Positions 1-11,059 of a stretch of 64,000 nt of DNA are shown here, one piece after another. How positions within the stretch are numbered: position 1 is the stretch's first letter; each line of letters starts with the position of its first letter. The position numbers were made by a program, and so were the translations under genes. The notes beneath the pieces were generated by a model, which did not search any database, had not been told where the DNA came from, and saw only the letters and a program-made list of their open reading frames with translations. Location: NCBI RefSeq assembly GCF_000344685.1, contig NW_006920410.1, forward strand, positions 4,204,748-4,268,747, in the 5' to 3' direction. The DNA is from Gloeophyllum trabeum ATCC 11539. Lineage: Eukaryota; Basidiomycota; Agaricomycetes; Gloeophyllales; Gloeophyllaceae.

Positions 1-18
1 CCTAGGAGTAATGCTCAC

Positions 19-1029
19 CTTCATCGCGGGCGTGTAAACCGGCCATGATGGAGGAAACCTGCAGATCCCTAGTCGGCGACGAAACAATTTACTTATGCGA
101 AGGGATCGACTTACGGGAGGTACGGCATATGATCATACCCTGTCTCAGACGCCTTTAAAATCTCCCTAGCCACCGAGAGAAAGAAGAAACTTACAGACGG
201 GATCATGCAAGCAGAGTGCCTCATAACGAGTCCTCCAATTATGCCCGATACGCGGATGGCGCTCGACCACCAGAGTGGGGATATCAAGGTGCTTCAGTCT
301 AGCCGCGACTTCGAGCCCGCTTTGACCGCCCCCGACGATGATTACCTTTGGGTCTTGATCAATGAACTCTATCTCCCGGCGTCGTTTATCAAGCCATTTC
401 CCGTGATTGGGCAACTGATCGCGCAACGGACCAATCTTCTCCGGAAAACCCTTTAAATCTTCGAGGTTGGTCAGTACGGAATGTGCTTTCCATTGAATGT
501 CTCCGCTGGAAGTTGGGACAGGGACAAGTCGGAATACGCCGGACGCTCTTCCGTCTACGACGTCGAAGGTGAATAGACCCTGAACCCAGGCAAGGTCAGG
601 GTATGGCGTCTCCAGCTTCACTGTGGTCGCATTCAACTCGAACGAGGAGCATTGACTCGCTGTCAGGCGATCCTGCAGGAAGCGCTTGATACGTGATTTC
701 GACTGGAAAGTGCGAAAATCCCAGGTCATGGCAAGGATGTCTCTCCAGAAAGCATCGTCCACGAGAAGTGAGAGGACCCCCTCCACATCGCAGGATTCCA
801 TATACCTCCCGAACTCCTCTAGCCAGTCTCGGGCAATACTCCGTGCTTCAAGACCGCTGGGCAATCTCTTCACCCCCAGCTTGTCAAGGGTGGGGAGAGT
901 CGGGGAGGAGCGTGTGTACCCGTTCGCGGCGTCATACTTGGATGGTGCGCTCTTGCCCCCGAGCTCATCGACGCCTACATTATCAAAGCTAGGTGGTATG
1001 GCCTGAGACGTGGATAGAGCGGTCGTCAT
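19..1029 (-). CDS. flavin-containing monooxygenase, N-terminal part (runs off left edge)
   Basis: The exons I can place are 1029-195, 139-115 and 58-19; a donor GTGAGC follows at 18, so the gene continues beyond the window. The first roughly 60 residues are polar. Residues about 65-185 look like an NTF2-like domain, and a Rossmann FAD-binding motif VGGGQSGLEVAARLK follows near residue 235. After the first two introns the reading frame gives YDHMPYLPFPPSWPVYTPAMK-type sequence, characteristic of fungal YUCCA-like FAD/NAD(P) monooxygenases. The start at 1029 is the first ATG; codons further upstream in frame are non-ATG. Such enzymes oxygenate small substrates with NADPH and O2. The substrate cannot be inferred, and the NADPH-binding half is not visible. 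Confidence 0.85.
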
Positions 1030-1739
1030 TGTGAGTATCAGGGATAGGGGGGATAACGCACAGACCACGCTTTTATACTCGAAGCTTATTCGAAGCTGAG
1101 CTCCCTTCTAATTGACTACCTTGGTGAGCCCGATGAGTCTTGTGAACGGCCTGTTGAGCTAATTGTATTGATCTTCGCATCCGCACAATCTCGCCTGTCC
1201 ACGTGACTGACTTATACGCATCACCTGCCCCACTCACGACGGTCCAGACGGTCAAAGGGAACTGTCCCTGATCCATTACGGCGGACGTGCATATATAGAA
1301 ATCAGCTTTATAGTCCGCATCTTTACCTGATGGTTGACAGAATGGTGTAGTAAGCTGTAGAACGCAACTGAGAGTCATTCATGGTCCGCATACACCTTTC
1401 AATGTTTGGCTTGCTCGCCCGGTGCGTCGAATACTGGAACGTGGTCAACCTTTCATCTCGAGGTTTCCACCACAAAGCTGAATAATGTTAGAGGCGCGAA
1501 ACTGCCGACAGCATGAAGGGGAGATCGCTGCCGCAGGTCACCGCTCGCTCAAGCATTGGCATGACATTCGCATTCGTACGCTGAAATTATCTTCGTTGAG
1601 GAAGATATTCGACCATGAGCAGATCAATATACAGGATGAAGAATACTTCTCGATGCGATGCAGAAGAACGAACAGGGCAGACTTGTGCCATCGCTCCTGC
1701 ACAAGTCCGAGAAGCGAGTGATGTGAGAAGCTCAGTCAG
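1030..1739. other. intergenic, no gene recognised
   Basis: This is the upstream region of the monooxygenase gene. Open frames on both strands are short, start at non-ATG codons or lack any recognisable motif. I see no RNA gene or repeat. Confidence 0.5.
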
Positions 1740-2385
1740 GACCAGTTCCCATGAGATGAGCGGCTGGTAGTACTAGTGTCTTCTCGGACCATGACCGTGG
1801 GTGAAGTCATGGAAAATCGACTGCAAGGATACAAGGAGAAAGAGGACGGTCGACGCACACCGTGCTTTCCGTTATTCCGCTGCAGCGACGTGGAAGAGTG
1901 TCCGTTTCCAGACTCAACCGTTCGGTCGCTCGAGATCGTGATTGTCAGAGAGCCCAGCGGGATCCAAGGACGCCGTGACACGAAAGCCGATTTCAGACGC
2001 GAGGGAGGGGCATCCGGCTCCCTGTACCAGTACAAGAAGCTGTGCGTGCCTTTGGGGAGCGGAACGTGAGCTGGCTACGCCAGTCGTGCTTCGAAATAGT
2101 CACGCAGCGGGTGCCGATGAGACGATGATTCCCGTAAGTCGCTACTTCGACGGTGTCCTTCCGGCTGAGTGAGATAAAATCCTCGGGCTGTCGACCTTCA
2201 GTGACTATGAGCTCGGGGTGGGCTTTCGGGCCACCTCGACTGTATGTGGTGCGTTATCTTGACACGACAATCGAGAGACAACGGCGACAGTTGAAAAGCG
2301 CTTGGAGACGTGTAGTACCAGTGAAAGAACCGCCAGCGCGGTCTGTCCAAATTGCTCCTGAGCAGTGTGCAACGCAAGCTGGAGA
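1740..2385 (-). pseudogene. YWHxEP family, truncated pseudogene (copy C)
   Basis: On the minus strand this segment matches the intact family members at 2604-3803 and 12448-13650, but only across frame changes. Near 2330-2385 it has LLRSNLDRPRW, matching the family N terminus. Further on come HDW.SQLTF, then LYWYREPDAPP (intact: LYWHTEPNAPP), then LKSAFVSRRPW (intact: IRFRVTASS in another frame). It stops near 1740, before the C-terminal third and the second exon. It lies directly downstream of copy A in the same orientation and most resembles copy E (5160-6440). Frameshifts and truncation make it non-functional. Confidence 0.7.
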
Positions 2386-2505
2386 CTGTTATTTTAAACC
2401 TGTGGACGGTCAGCCCTAATACATCGTGGCATATGCAATTCAATATAGTAATTAATACCACCGATAAGTTACTAGTGGCATCATCTTGGCTGCAAGCGTT
2501 CTGCG

Positions 2506-2548
2506 CGGACAAATGCTGACAGGAATCGGACAAATGCTGACAGGAAAT
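2506..2548. repeat. two-copy tandem repeat CGGACAAATGCTGACAG
   Basis: Two adjacent copies of a 21-22 bp unit, CGGACAAATGCTGACAG followed by GAAT or GAAAT. The same core recurs at 6603-6634 upstream of pseudogene E, and the GCGGACAAA part recurs five times within the MITE at 15470-15828. Confidence 0.8.
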
Positions 2549-2603
2549 TCGGAACGGACGTGCGTTGTTGTTCAGTACGTAGCAATATATAGTCAAATCA
2601 ATA

Positions 2604-3803
2604 TCACTGAACTGGATCTGGATATTTGGCTTCATTATCAAACAGTACTCTGAGGGCTTCGCGAAAGGCCTGCTTCTTCGGATTTCTACCGCCGTCGATA
2701 TCGACCGACCACGGAATCCATGGTGTTACCTTGCTGCGGCCGCCGGGGCTCGGCACATATGCCAGACCACCCTCCCTAGGCAACGATCCGTCATGGTCCA
2801 GTGCTGCACCTTCAGCCCTGGTCAGCTCGAGGATCTTCACTATTCTCATAACAACGACTCTTTTGCCTTGGTGCTCAGGAAGCGGTGAGCGTTCGAGTTG
2901 AAGGAGGCATCTCCCTGTGGGGACGCGATATCCATGAGTTTGTCACACCTAAGACGGGACAGACTAACCTTTGTGTCGTTCACGTCTTACGGAGCGTCCA
3001 AATAGGTTTCGAACCATAAAGACATGACACTCGGAGCTGCCCAGGAGCCACACTCGCGTTAACCCTGTCTCGACTCTTGCCGGGAAAGGCTGGCCAAACC
3101 TCCAGATCAAGTGACTAGTGTCGCCGGGCTTGAGGTTTCCGTTATTATTTGCCCACGCCAGTATATCGTCGAACAAATCCTGCGTCACAAGTCCATCACG
3201 TAGGAGGACCGCGCGGAAGGGCGCGTGATTTGCGTGATCCGCAATGTCGAAGAGTGTTCTTCTCCAGATCCTGCCGTTTGGTCGCTGGAGATCGTAACCG
3301 TCAGAGAATGCAGCGGGATCCGAGGATGCTGTGACGCGAAAGCGGATTTCGGACAGTAATGGAGGTGCATTCGGCTCCACATGCCAATATAGAAATCCCT
3401 GCGTGCCCTCGGGAAACGGGATATGAATGCATTCACGCCTCGAATGGTAGTAATGAAGCTTGTGCACGCGCAGAGACGACGGAGCATCCAGGGCCTGCAT
3501 ATGAAAGAGAGTCTTCCCGCTCAGTGTCACGAAATCCTCAGGCAAGAGGCGGGTGACATCCAGTGTCCGCAAAGTGATCCCTGAAACAAGTTTTCTTCCC
3601 CTTGCATACGCGCGTGTCTGCATGGTAGTGGAAACATGGCTTTGACTCGACTTGACGCGGCACATCGGCTCGGGACGATGTCCAGATGCAGTCGGCAGCA
3701 CGAGTTGAATTTGCTGAGCTGTGCTCCGAGCCAGATTGTGCCTATGAAGAAGACGCACTGGCAGACCCCTCGACGGTTTGCATCTGAGCAGCGTCGGACG
3801 CAT
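2604..3803 (-). CDS. YWHxEP family protein, intact copy A (381 aa)
   Basis: Two exons, 3803-2969 and 2914-2604, joined by a 54-nt GT-AG intron in phase 1. I do not recognise the family. Residues 1-60 are rich in Arg, His and Ser and almost free of acidic residues. Next come LRTLDVTRLLPEDFVTLSGK, HIPFPEGTQGFLYWHVEP and EIRFRVTASSDPAAFSDGYD, then an LLRDGLVTQDLFDD segment and LI[W]RFGQPFPARVETGL. The second exon has CLLQLERSPLPEHQGKRVVV and ends with WIPWSVDID. There is no membrane segment or catalytic signature I can name. Length and intron phase equal those of copy B, which lies in inverted orientation 9 kb away. An in-frame ATG at residue 61 is an alternative start. Confidence 0.8.
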
Positions 3804-4955
3804 GTTGGATACTACTTATATCCCTGTCCAAGTACGGTGGATCAGTCTTGCGTAACTTTTCCTTGAAACATCGAGTACAATAATACGAACTTACGCTTCT
3901 TTGCTTGAGGATTCGTGTACTTTCGGTCCACTTTGCGCGGGCCGCCCGTGTGCAATCCAAGTTGCGAGGATTTACCGCGACGCGTCACGCTCCCACGCCA
4001 CATACGTGTTCTGTCTCAGGCTACAGGTCTCCACAAGTTGAGCTGATCGGGCGTTCCTTCCATCCCGATGATACTAAGAAGCAGTTTTGAGACGCGGAAA
4101 AAAACCCCGCACTTCGTATAAATTCATTTATGGAGACTGGAGTGCCTTGCGGTCTTTTCGTATAGCACCCCAAGTGGGAAGATCGGGCATTCTTCGATCA
4201 CGCCAATACTCAGAAGCACACCTCTATAGGAGGGGAACGACTGCATTAGGAGGAGACACGAATTCTTGTTACAAGACGGAAGGTCCCAAGCCCGACGAGC
4301 CCGATTTCCCTTAGATGACCTGGAGAGCGCGCCCCCGTAAGTAGCTGGCACAATCGAGCATTTCGTCCATCCCGCCCCGATACTTGGAAGCACGCAAGGG
4401 CTCCAAGTTGAAGGGGAACATCTTCATTAGGGGAGCCGCGGGGATAGACAACTTCTATCCTTGGGCAACGGCGTTCGGCCGGACGGGCCACACAACGCGC
4501 CCAGAGTCGACGGCTCTGACGTCCTCAGATAGGCTAAGTTGCCCAATAGACTTGGAGGCTGGAAGATAGAGCGAAAGCAGACGCCTCTTGTAAGCGCCCT
4601 CGACGTCAGGCTGAAGCACATTCCTCCATCCACTTTTGCTTCGACTGCCCCCTGCTGTCTCTTGACATACCACAAGTAATGTCGGTGGATCGCTCGTCCC
4701 GAACAGGATACGACGGGAGAATACGATATATACATCTAGAACGCGGACGCACGCTAAGAAAAGCTCGTCCAAACGACGTGCGGAATGGTGGGGTTAGGCT
4801 CTGAGACGTAACAGACGCCAACGCCGGGGCTCCAAGCGAACGCTACTCTGGCCTTTCCTTATAGCTCTGTACGAATCACTGTCGCAGGAAGGGTGGCTCG
4901 ATCACCAGAAGGTCTACTTCGCGGTTGGACTTCCTAAGACTCCCACCACAGATAT
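2604..4955 (-). repeat. left arm of a 2.4-2.6 kb inverted repeat
   Basis: Reverse-complementing this segment gives a sequence collinear with 11060-13650. Both contain, in order, a stretch matching CCAACCGCGAAGT (4915-4935), a block with GACGTCAGAGCCGTCGAC (about 4510-4530), the block with CAGAACACGTATGTGGCGTG upstream of the gene, and the complete two-exon YWHxEP gene. The arms are diverged and the right arm has about 270 bp extra near 11830-12205. Confidence 0.85.
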
Positions 4956-5159
4956 TCCTGATGGGGATATTTTATTTGTCGGGGCTCTTGAGAGCAGCAA
5001 TAATTATACGACAGCATACTAACTGGTCCTCTCATAGTACAAGCATGTGTTTCTCAATATCTCATACTTGAGTACTACATATATTTCATATTGATCCGGA
5101 GCATAGGTATAGTGTGGCTTTGACGAGGAGATCTGGTATTGCTTGCGTTCTAGCTAGCT

Positions 5160-6440
5160 AGGTTTGAAGTTGTGTATATGAAATCGCATTCCCTCCCGAG
5201 GGTTCATATACGAACCAGTCCATTTTTCTGACTAACACTTGCATGCCTCTCTTCGTGATCGAAGAGTACTCGTAGAGCTGTCCGGTAGCGCTTCTCCTAC
5301 GATTTTCTTGTGTCGTCAATATCGACTGACCACGGAACCCCATGGCTTCTTCTTACCGCCCGGGCCGAGACGCGGCGCAAATACAAGATCGCCCTCGCGG
5401 GGCAGGGGCGCACAGGAATTCTGCCCTCCGCTCTCTGCCGCAACTAATTTCAAGACTTGTGTGATTCGGAGGACTACGGCTCGTCTGCCGCGGTGTTCAG
5501 GATGCGGTGACCGTTCATATTAGACGACGCACTTCCCTGCGGGAAAGAGATTTCCGTAAACGTCTCGTTTCCAGGGCAAGAGGAACCAACCTTTATCTCT
5601 TTGATGATTTGCAAGTGCTAGTCGTCCGAAGAGACTTATATTTCAAGCCGAGGGCATTCGGAGCTGCCCACTAGCCACACGAACACCATCCCGGTCTCAA
5701 AATGCGCAACAAACGGCTGGCCAAATCTCCAGATCAAACGGCCAGTATCGTCCGGCCTGTATTGTCCATTGCCATCCCCGCACGCCAGCGCAAGCCCTGT
5801 GTTACAAGCCCATCTCCTGCAGGACCGCTCGGTACAAATCGTGGTTGGCAAACTCTGCAGTATCGAAGAGCGACCGTTTCCAGACTCGACCGTTCAGTTG
5901 CTCGAGATCGTGGTCGCCAGAGAGCCCAGCGATATCCGAGGATTCCGTAATACGAAAGCGGATTTTAAACCCACCAGAGGCGCATCCGGCTCCTTATACC
6001 AGTACAAGAGTCCGTGCGCGCCCTCAGAGAACAGAAAGTGATCTGGCTGCGGCAGTCATGTTTGAAAGTAGTAACACAATAGGTGTCGATGAGACGATGA
6101 CCTGCCGTGAGCAGCGACTTCGACAGTGCTCTTCCCGCCAAGAGAGATGAAAGCCTTGGGCGAGAGGCTGTCAACCTTCAGCGTCCTCAAAATGACTCTG
6201 AGATCGGGTGAGCTACGGGCCCTGTCGACTGTATATGCGCGCCAACGTCCCAACCGAATTACGCATATGGCTGGGTTGAACGTGGTGCATCATCTTGGGG
6301 TGACGCGACCACCCCCCGAAGTCGATGGCGACAATGAAGAGCGTTCGGAGCCATATAATACCAATGAAAGAACTGCCAGGGCGGCCTGCTTCATTTGCTC
6401 CTGAGCAGGGTGGAACACATGCCGGAGACTGCGGTTGTAA
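5160..6440 (-). pseudogene. YWHxEP family pseudogene (copy E)
   Basis: The full length of the family can be traced on the minus strand, but in several frames. Around 6200-6000 it shows LKVDSLSPKAFISLGGKS and LYWYKEPDAP. Around 5780-5640 it reads RPDDTGRLIWRFGQPFVAHF and WLVGSSEC, matching intact copies. From 5545 down it has RRAVVLRI and PLPREGDLVFAPRLGPGG, the second-exon motif, followed by a frame change in the PWSVDID region. At least three frame changes separate these blocks. It shares non-coding 5' flank with copy C, showing that C and E derive from one another or from a common unit. Confidence 0.7.
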
Positions 6441-7197
6441 ACCTGTGGACGGTCAGCTCTGATTCATCGTGACTTGTACGTCAAATACAATGGCCGAAAT
6501 ACGACATACTTTCATACACTGTCCGAGACGATTCTTAGTCAAATGCCACTGATCACTGGCACCACAATGGCTGCAAACCTTCTGCGCTGACACTCATGAA
6601 ACGCGGACAAACGCGGACAAATGCTGACGGAAAATTGTGAATGAAAATGCGTCGTGGTTGCGTAGCCATCTCTGCCAACTATGGCAACACGTAGGCTTGG
6701 AGGATCTTCAACGTCGCCTCGGAGAGCCAATCTAGCTGAACTACTTGGCTCTGAGTTACGGCGACGAGCGTTAGGACTGTGAATCAAGCGTAGGGCGCAG
6801 CGATTCTCACGCCTCAGCATGTCCACTTCAGTCTTCTACGACTCACTTTCTCCCCACATGTCCATCTTTTCGATGAGTCTAGTCTGCTTCCTTCAGCACA
6901 TCTGCCACAGGTAGCCCGTGGTAGGTTACAAACTTAACAATGGCATGTGCTGCCGTCTACAAGACCCATCGTCTTACTGCCACACTCGCGTGGCAGCCAC
7001 GCCGGCCACTGTATCTTCCTCCGCTCCGCTCCGCGTTATCTTTGACGCGGGACGCCGTGCGGAACAACTCTGCCTCTGCCTCCCGCTCTGGCCGACGGTA
7101 AGTACGTCGCGCTCGCCGCCCCGGGACATCCTATGTCGTCTCGGAACAAGCGGGATACGTTGTGCTGCCGAGCGCTGTTAGACGGCCCTAGCGCGGC
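6441..7197. other. intergenic, no gene recognised
   Basis: The first 200 bp are shared flank with the unit upstream of pseudogene C. The rest has only short, motif-free open frames on both strands. Confidence 0.5.
6603..6634. repeat. CGCGGACAAA repeat with GGACAAATGCTGAC core
   Basis: Contains ACGCGGACAAACGCGGACAAATGCTGAC, that is, two overlapping GCGGACAAA units followed by the core also found at 2506-2548. It lies at the equivalent place upstream of pseudogene E. Confidence 0.7.
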
Positions 7198-7290
7198 GTT
7201 ATATAACCCAGCGCCCCGTCGTATCTCCCCCATGTACGCCTGCTTGCCCCGTAATGCATTTTCTTTCTCTTTTCCTTGTCTTTCGCCCCC
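7198..7290 (+). promoter_or_regulatory. possible promoter: TATA-like element and CT-rich tract
   Basis: GTTATATAA at about 7198-7206 is followed by a pyrimidine-rich tract (TTTTCTTTCTCTTTTCC and onward, about 7258-7285). A TATA box followed by a CT tract is common in fungal core promoters. It precedes an ATG-initiated frame at 7368, which is the only support for a gene here. Confidence 0.3.
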
Positions 7291-7367
7291 TGCTGCCTGC
7301 CGTGAGACCGACTGAGTCCAGTGCGACGTCTGGGTGATCGAGCTATGGCTTCAAGGTCAAGGTCTGA

Positions 7368-7868
7368 ATGTCGCCATCGACACAATACCCGCATCCTGCT
7401 GCTTTCGCTGACTTGGCCAACAATGCCCGACTATTTCTGACCCCCAGTAGTCGTTCCTTCTCTTCGCAGACTTCCCGGTGTCCGCGCGACGCCCCATTTA
7501 CTGGTATGCATGCTTATCCCTTCCGCTCTTCTCTCACCCGACACAATTATATCTCCTTCGCAGGCCATCGCGATTCAGCAAGACTATCTCTCACGTTCTC
7601 CGTCCCTTTTACGAGCCGCTCGGCGGGTCATTTCTACCGGTCCCGTCGCTTCACGGGTATCACACCCCTCGAGAAGCGCACGACTTCCACCGGTCCCGTT
7701 CACGCCTCGCGATGCGTTTCCCCGTTGGCTCCTCGTCCATCAGGCGTTGAGTCGTCGCGCAACCACGAAGGCCCGGACTCGAAGAACACACAGCAAGATC
7801 ATCGAATGATGCATTATACGAGGAACTACGGAACGACATCAGACAACAATCGCCACCCCCGCTCGTAA
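7368..7868 (+). CDS. hypothetical 166-aa frame, doubtful
   Basis: An ATG-initiated frame rich in Ser, Arg, Thr and Pro, with no motif I recognise. It lies downstream of a TATA-like element and CT tract and ends 94 bp before the 3' end of the convergent transporter gene. The composition is like translated pyrimidine-rich non-coding DNA. It could equally be an untranslated RNA or nothing; I give it low weight. Confidence 0.2.
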   Translation: MSPSTQYPHPAAFADLANNARLFLTPSSRSFSSQTSRCPRDAPFTGMHAYPFRSSLTRHNYISFAGHRDSARLSLTFSVPFTSRSAGHFYRSRRFTGITPLEKRTTSTGPVHASRCVSPLAPRPSGVESSRNHEGPDSKNTQQDHRMMHYTRNYGTTSDNNRHPRS

Positions 7869-7962
7869 GTACCATATAGTCGTACAATAATTACTCTCGC
7901 TCAGGGTATCGATATCAAGATCGGCAGCATCCACCCTGCACCCAACATCCTCCCAACCGCAT

Positions 7963-9659
7963 TCAGTCAAGACGCTTGGGGACCTCGCCGAGCGGGAGCA
8001 TAAAGTAGGCATCGCGCCGCGTGAGCATCTCCGCGAGCGCCATGTAGTACGCGACGAACGCCGTGATCGCGCCCATCACGCCACCCGCCTTTTGCGTCGA
8101 TAACGACGCCGTGAAGTTGGCTGGAGAAAGGAGAATCGTAAGCACAATGAAGACGAGGTACGTCTCAAGGCACTCACCAGCTGCCAGAAGGATGAACGTA
8201 ATCGTCAGACACGATAATAGGATGATCATCGCCCAGCTCTTGCGCAGAGCGCCGAGTCTAGTTGAAGAATTGGTCAGTTCCCCGCTCGTACGGATCGGAT
8301 TTTGTCGACTTACAGCATCAGGAACGTGAACATGAACCAGGCGATCAGGTAGATGCCGATGGCATTGTCCAGTTCCGTCTTGTCATCGCCGTACGCTGAC
8401 GCGATACCTGTCGCGGGCAGTAGGATCGCCGCATACGACAACCAGAACGCGCCATAGGAGGAGAATGCTGGAGAACAAGGCGTGGTTAGCTCATGGTTGC
8501 TATGGCAGAGAAGGGAGATAGACGGAATAAAAGGCGAGCAGACAAGAAGAAGGTGCGCCCCCATCAGCTCCCAGCGGGGGGCTGACAACGAAGGTAGGGC
8601 CGTAGGCTGAGGGTAGACGCGCGGGAGGTCAGGAGAGGCGCGAACGTCGATGGACTCAGCGCCGAGCAACGTCCTCCGTGGACATGCAAATGGCCCCTAA
8701 GTTTCGAGCCGAGTCAGAGGCCAACGGGCCAACCCGTGGTCCATTCTACAGCGCAGTAGCCGCAGACCCCCCGTACGCACGAAGCGGACGGCTATGTCAG
8801 GTACGCCCTGTCAACCCACAGATGGCCGTCGGCCGCTGACTCCCCACCTCAAGCACCGTTCCGGACAGCCCGAAAACAAAACAAAGTGCGGAAAATGAAA
8901 TGAAACCCAAATATAGCCCGGTCCGAAGCCGGCTGGATGAAAGTGCCTTCAGGCTAAACCCGTTCCCGGGAGAACAGCTAGACCGTTTCGGACCCGCAGG
9001 CAATCCACCAATCGTGACGAGGTCATCACGCGGGGGCATTAGGTGAGATGCGGGGAAAGGAGAGCGCCGAGCCATTCGCGATGGGGTGGGGCAAAGGGCA
9101 CGATGACGAAGATCACGTCAAGAATAGCAAGGGGGACGAATGGGGGCGAGATGAATCGCAGAACGAATTGTGACGGGTCGAATGGTAGGAACGATAGGAG
9201 AGGAACGCGTACTGACCTGTTGCGCCGAACGTGTTGCCGGCCGCAAACTCCCACATGCCTGCGAGGAGTTGGGCGAGGCCACCGCCGAAGATGGCCATGC
9301 CGACGACGACATTAGGGGTGTTGATCCCCCGAGTCTGGATGTTGATGAGGGAGAGGATGAACGTGGTCGACGCGAAGGAGAACAGGCCCCTGCATCCACT
9401 GTCAACGGCGCGCGCCTCGCCGACGAGGGCAAAGCACTCACAATGGACCCGGGTTAGCGATGGGCCGGTTCGGGTTGCCGTTGAAGTCGGAGGGCGTGAT
9501 GTTGATGGTCGCGGGGATGCCGCCCTGGGCTTGGCTGGGGGCGCCGGGGATGCCCTGGATGCCGTTGATGATGGGCGGGGGCGCGGTCTTCGCGTCCTCG
9601 AAGGCGACCTGGCGGGGGCCGTCGCCCTTCTCGAGGTCGTGGTGGTGCGTCGTCGACAT
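7963..9659 (-). CDS. GPR1/FUN34/YaaH-family acetate transporter (260 aa)
   Basis: Five exons: 9659-9442, 9389-9217, 8467-8314, 8257-8178 and 8120-7963, closing in frame at 260 aa. A hydrophilic N terminus of about 65 residues precedes the family signature NPGPLGLFSFASTTF. Helices follow with GMAIFGGGLAQLLAGMWEF, NTFGATAFSSYGAFW, IGIYLIAWFMFTFLML and SWAMIILLSCLTITFILLAA. Six membrane segments are typical of the family, whose members (yeast Ady2/Ato, Gpr1) import acetate and may export ammonium at the plasma membrane. The second intron is 749 nt, far longer than its neighbours; the protein is continuous across it. The gene lies between the arms of the inverted repeat. Confidence 0.93.
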
Positions 9660-9789
9660 GCTTTTGCGGACGGACTCTGTGATGGAGGGCGTATACGAGG
9701 CCGTGGTGGGCAGCGACGGGTCCCTCGGCAGGGAGGCAGGTAAAGATGAAGCGGGGACGGGACAAGGAGAAAATCCGCGGCAGGGGCGT

Positions 9790-9799
9790 CTTATAAAAC
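9790..9799 (-). promoter_or_regulatory. possible TATA-like element upstream of the transporter
   Basis: The minus strand reads GTTTTATAAG here, about 130 bp before the ATG at 9659, with a C/T-rich stretch in between. The spacing suits a fungal core promoter but is the only evidence. Confidence 0.3.
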
Positions 9800-9800
9800 G

Positions 9801-11059
9801 CGGGGAAGGGCGACTGATTCAGATCTGGCACCAATCAGGTGTCCTCGCGAAATCCTATTCCATTGGCCGATCCGTTGATTGGCGAGTTTAGCCTCTTTTG
9901 GCAAAAAGACTGGGCGGGGGACAGGAGATTTCCATTTCCGACGCCCCCGTGACCCCTGCCGTCGTCAGGTGATTGGGACAGGAGTCTAATCCAGCGTCGC
10001 ACCCCTTCCTCCTCGCTTTCGCGACTGTTGTTGGGGATGATCGAGATGCGTTCGAGAACCCGTATTTTGCGGGGCAGGGCGTACTAAACGCTGATGCGGA
10101 AGCCATGATGAAGCTGATTTCGTTTATCCTGCTTGGCTCTCTCCAGTTCGACGCTAGGGATTCTGCAACGGCCTTCCGTCTCTTGTCTTGACCTCAGAGT
10201 GATATTCAGTGGGTTTCTCTTACGCCGCCTGACTCCTGAGCTGGATTCACGCCCAGTCCTCCTCGACCACGGACAGACGGAAAGGGGTCTCTTCCCGCCT
10301 CTCCCGTCGCCTTGGTACAGCAATCCGTGACATTGCTGTCAGGCTGAATATTCACGTTTGCAGCTGTAAGTTCTTCCAGGCCCCGGGCGATCTCACATGA
10401 CGGATCTGAGGCTGGCTCAAGGTTCAAGTCCCCACACCCCAGGCCGTACCCGAGGCCAGCTGAACCGCCTCCGACAAGCAGGTTCCCCGCGCTGCGAACG
10501 GACGCCAACTGCTTCGTGATAGTCGGCGAACGTCGACAAACCATCCGTCCTTCACCTCCCCACGTACTTGTCGCATGTACGATGTACCCGGGCAAGTCAT
10601 CGTGGCCGCTCAACTCCGACTCGAACTTCGAGGGAAGTAACTCAGACTGGCTGCTGGCCATGGAGGGTGATGCATTGATGTCCGGGCTTTGACATGCTCG
10701 TTTGACGCCAGCGCTGCGCTGACGTTGTGCGTGCATAGCAATCACCCGACGTCACCTCTTGGGGGACGGTCATCGTGCTTGTCACACTTGCGGCTGCTAT
10801 CGCGGCTTTCAGACAGGCGGCGGCCGCATGGCGTGCCGAGGGTTTATCAGGTATGTTCCAATCTTGAGACCCGACAGTATAGTCCAGAACGTCAAGTAAG
10901 AAGGCAGTTGACGACTCTGCGCAGGTGCGTCGCGGACTTCGTCTAGAACGATGCTGAGGCTCTCGGGGACTATTTTGGTCGCCGATCCTCTCAATCAGCA
11001 CATTCCCAAGCTACGCCCCGACAAATAACGTATCCCCATCAGGTATATCTACGTTGAGA
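9801..11059. other. intergenic, no gene recognised
   Basis: About 1.25 kb between the transporter promoter and the right repeat arm. A minus-strand frame at 10206-10745 contains GGGSAGLGYG but lacks the rest of any FAD-enzyme domain. Another at 10642-11001 has no motif. These may be remnants of a decayed gene; I cannot name one. Confidence 0.45.

Noticed and set aside
10420..10440. GGTTCAAGTCC, resembling the B box of a tRNA gene
   Set aside because: No A box at the right distance and the flanks do not fold into an acceptor stem or cloverleaf.
10206..10745. Minus-strand frame with GGGSAG as a GMC or other FAD oxidoreductase
   Set aside because: The motif is not followed by the rest of a Rossmann domain and no other family motif is found.
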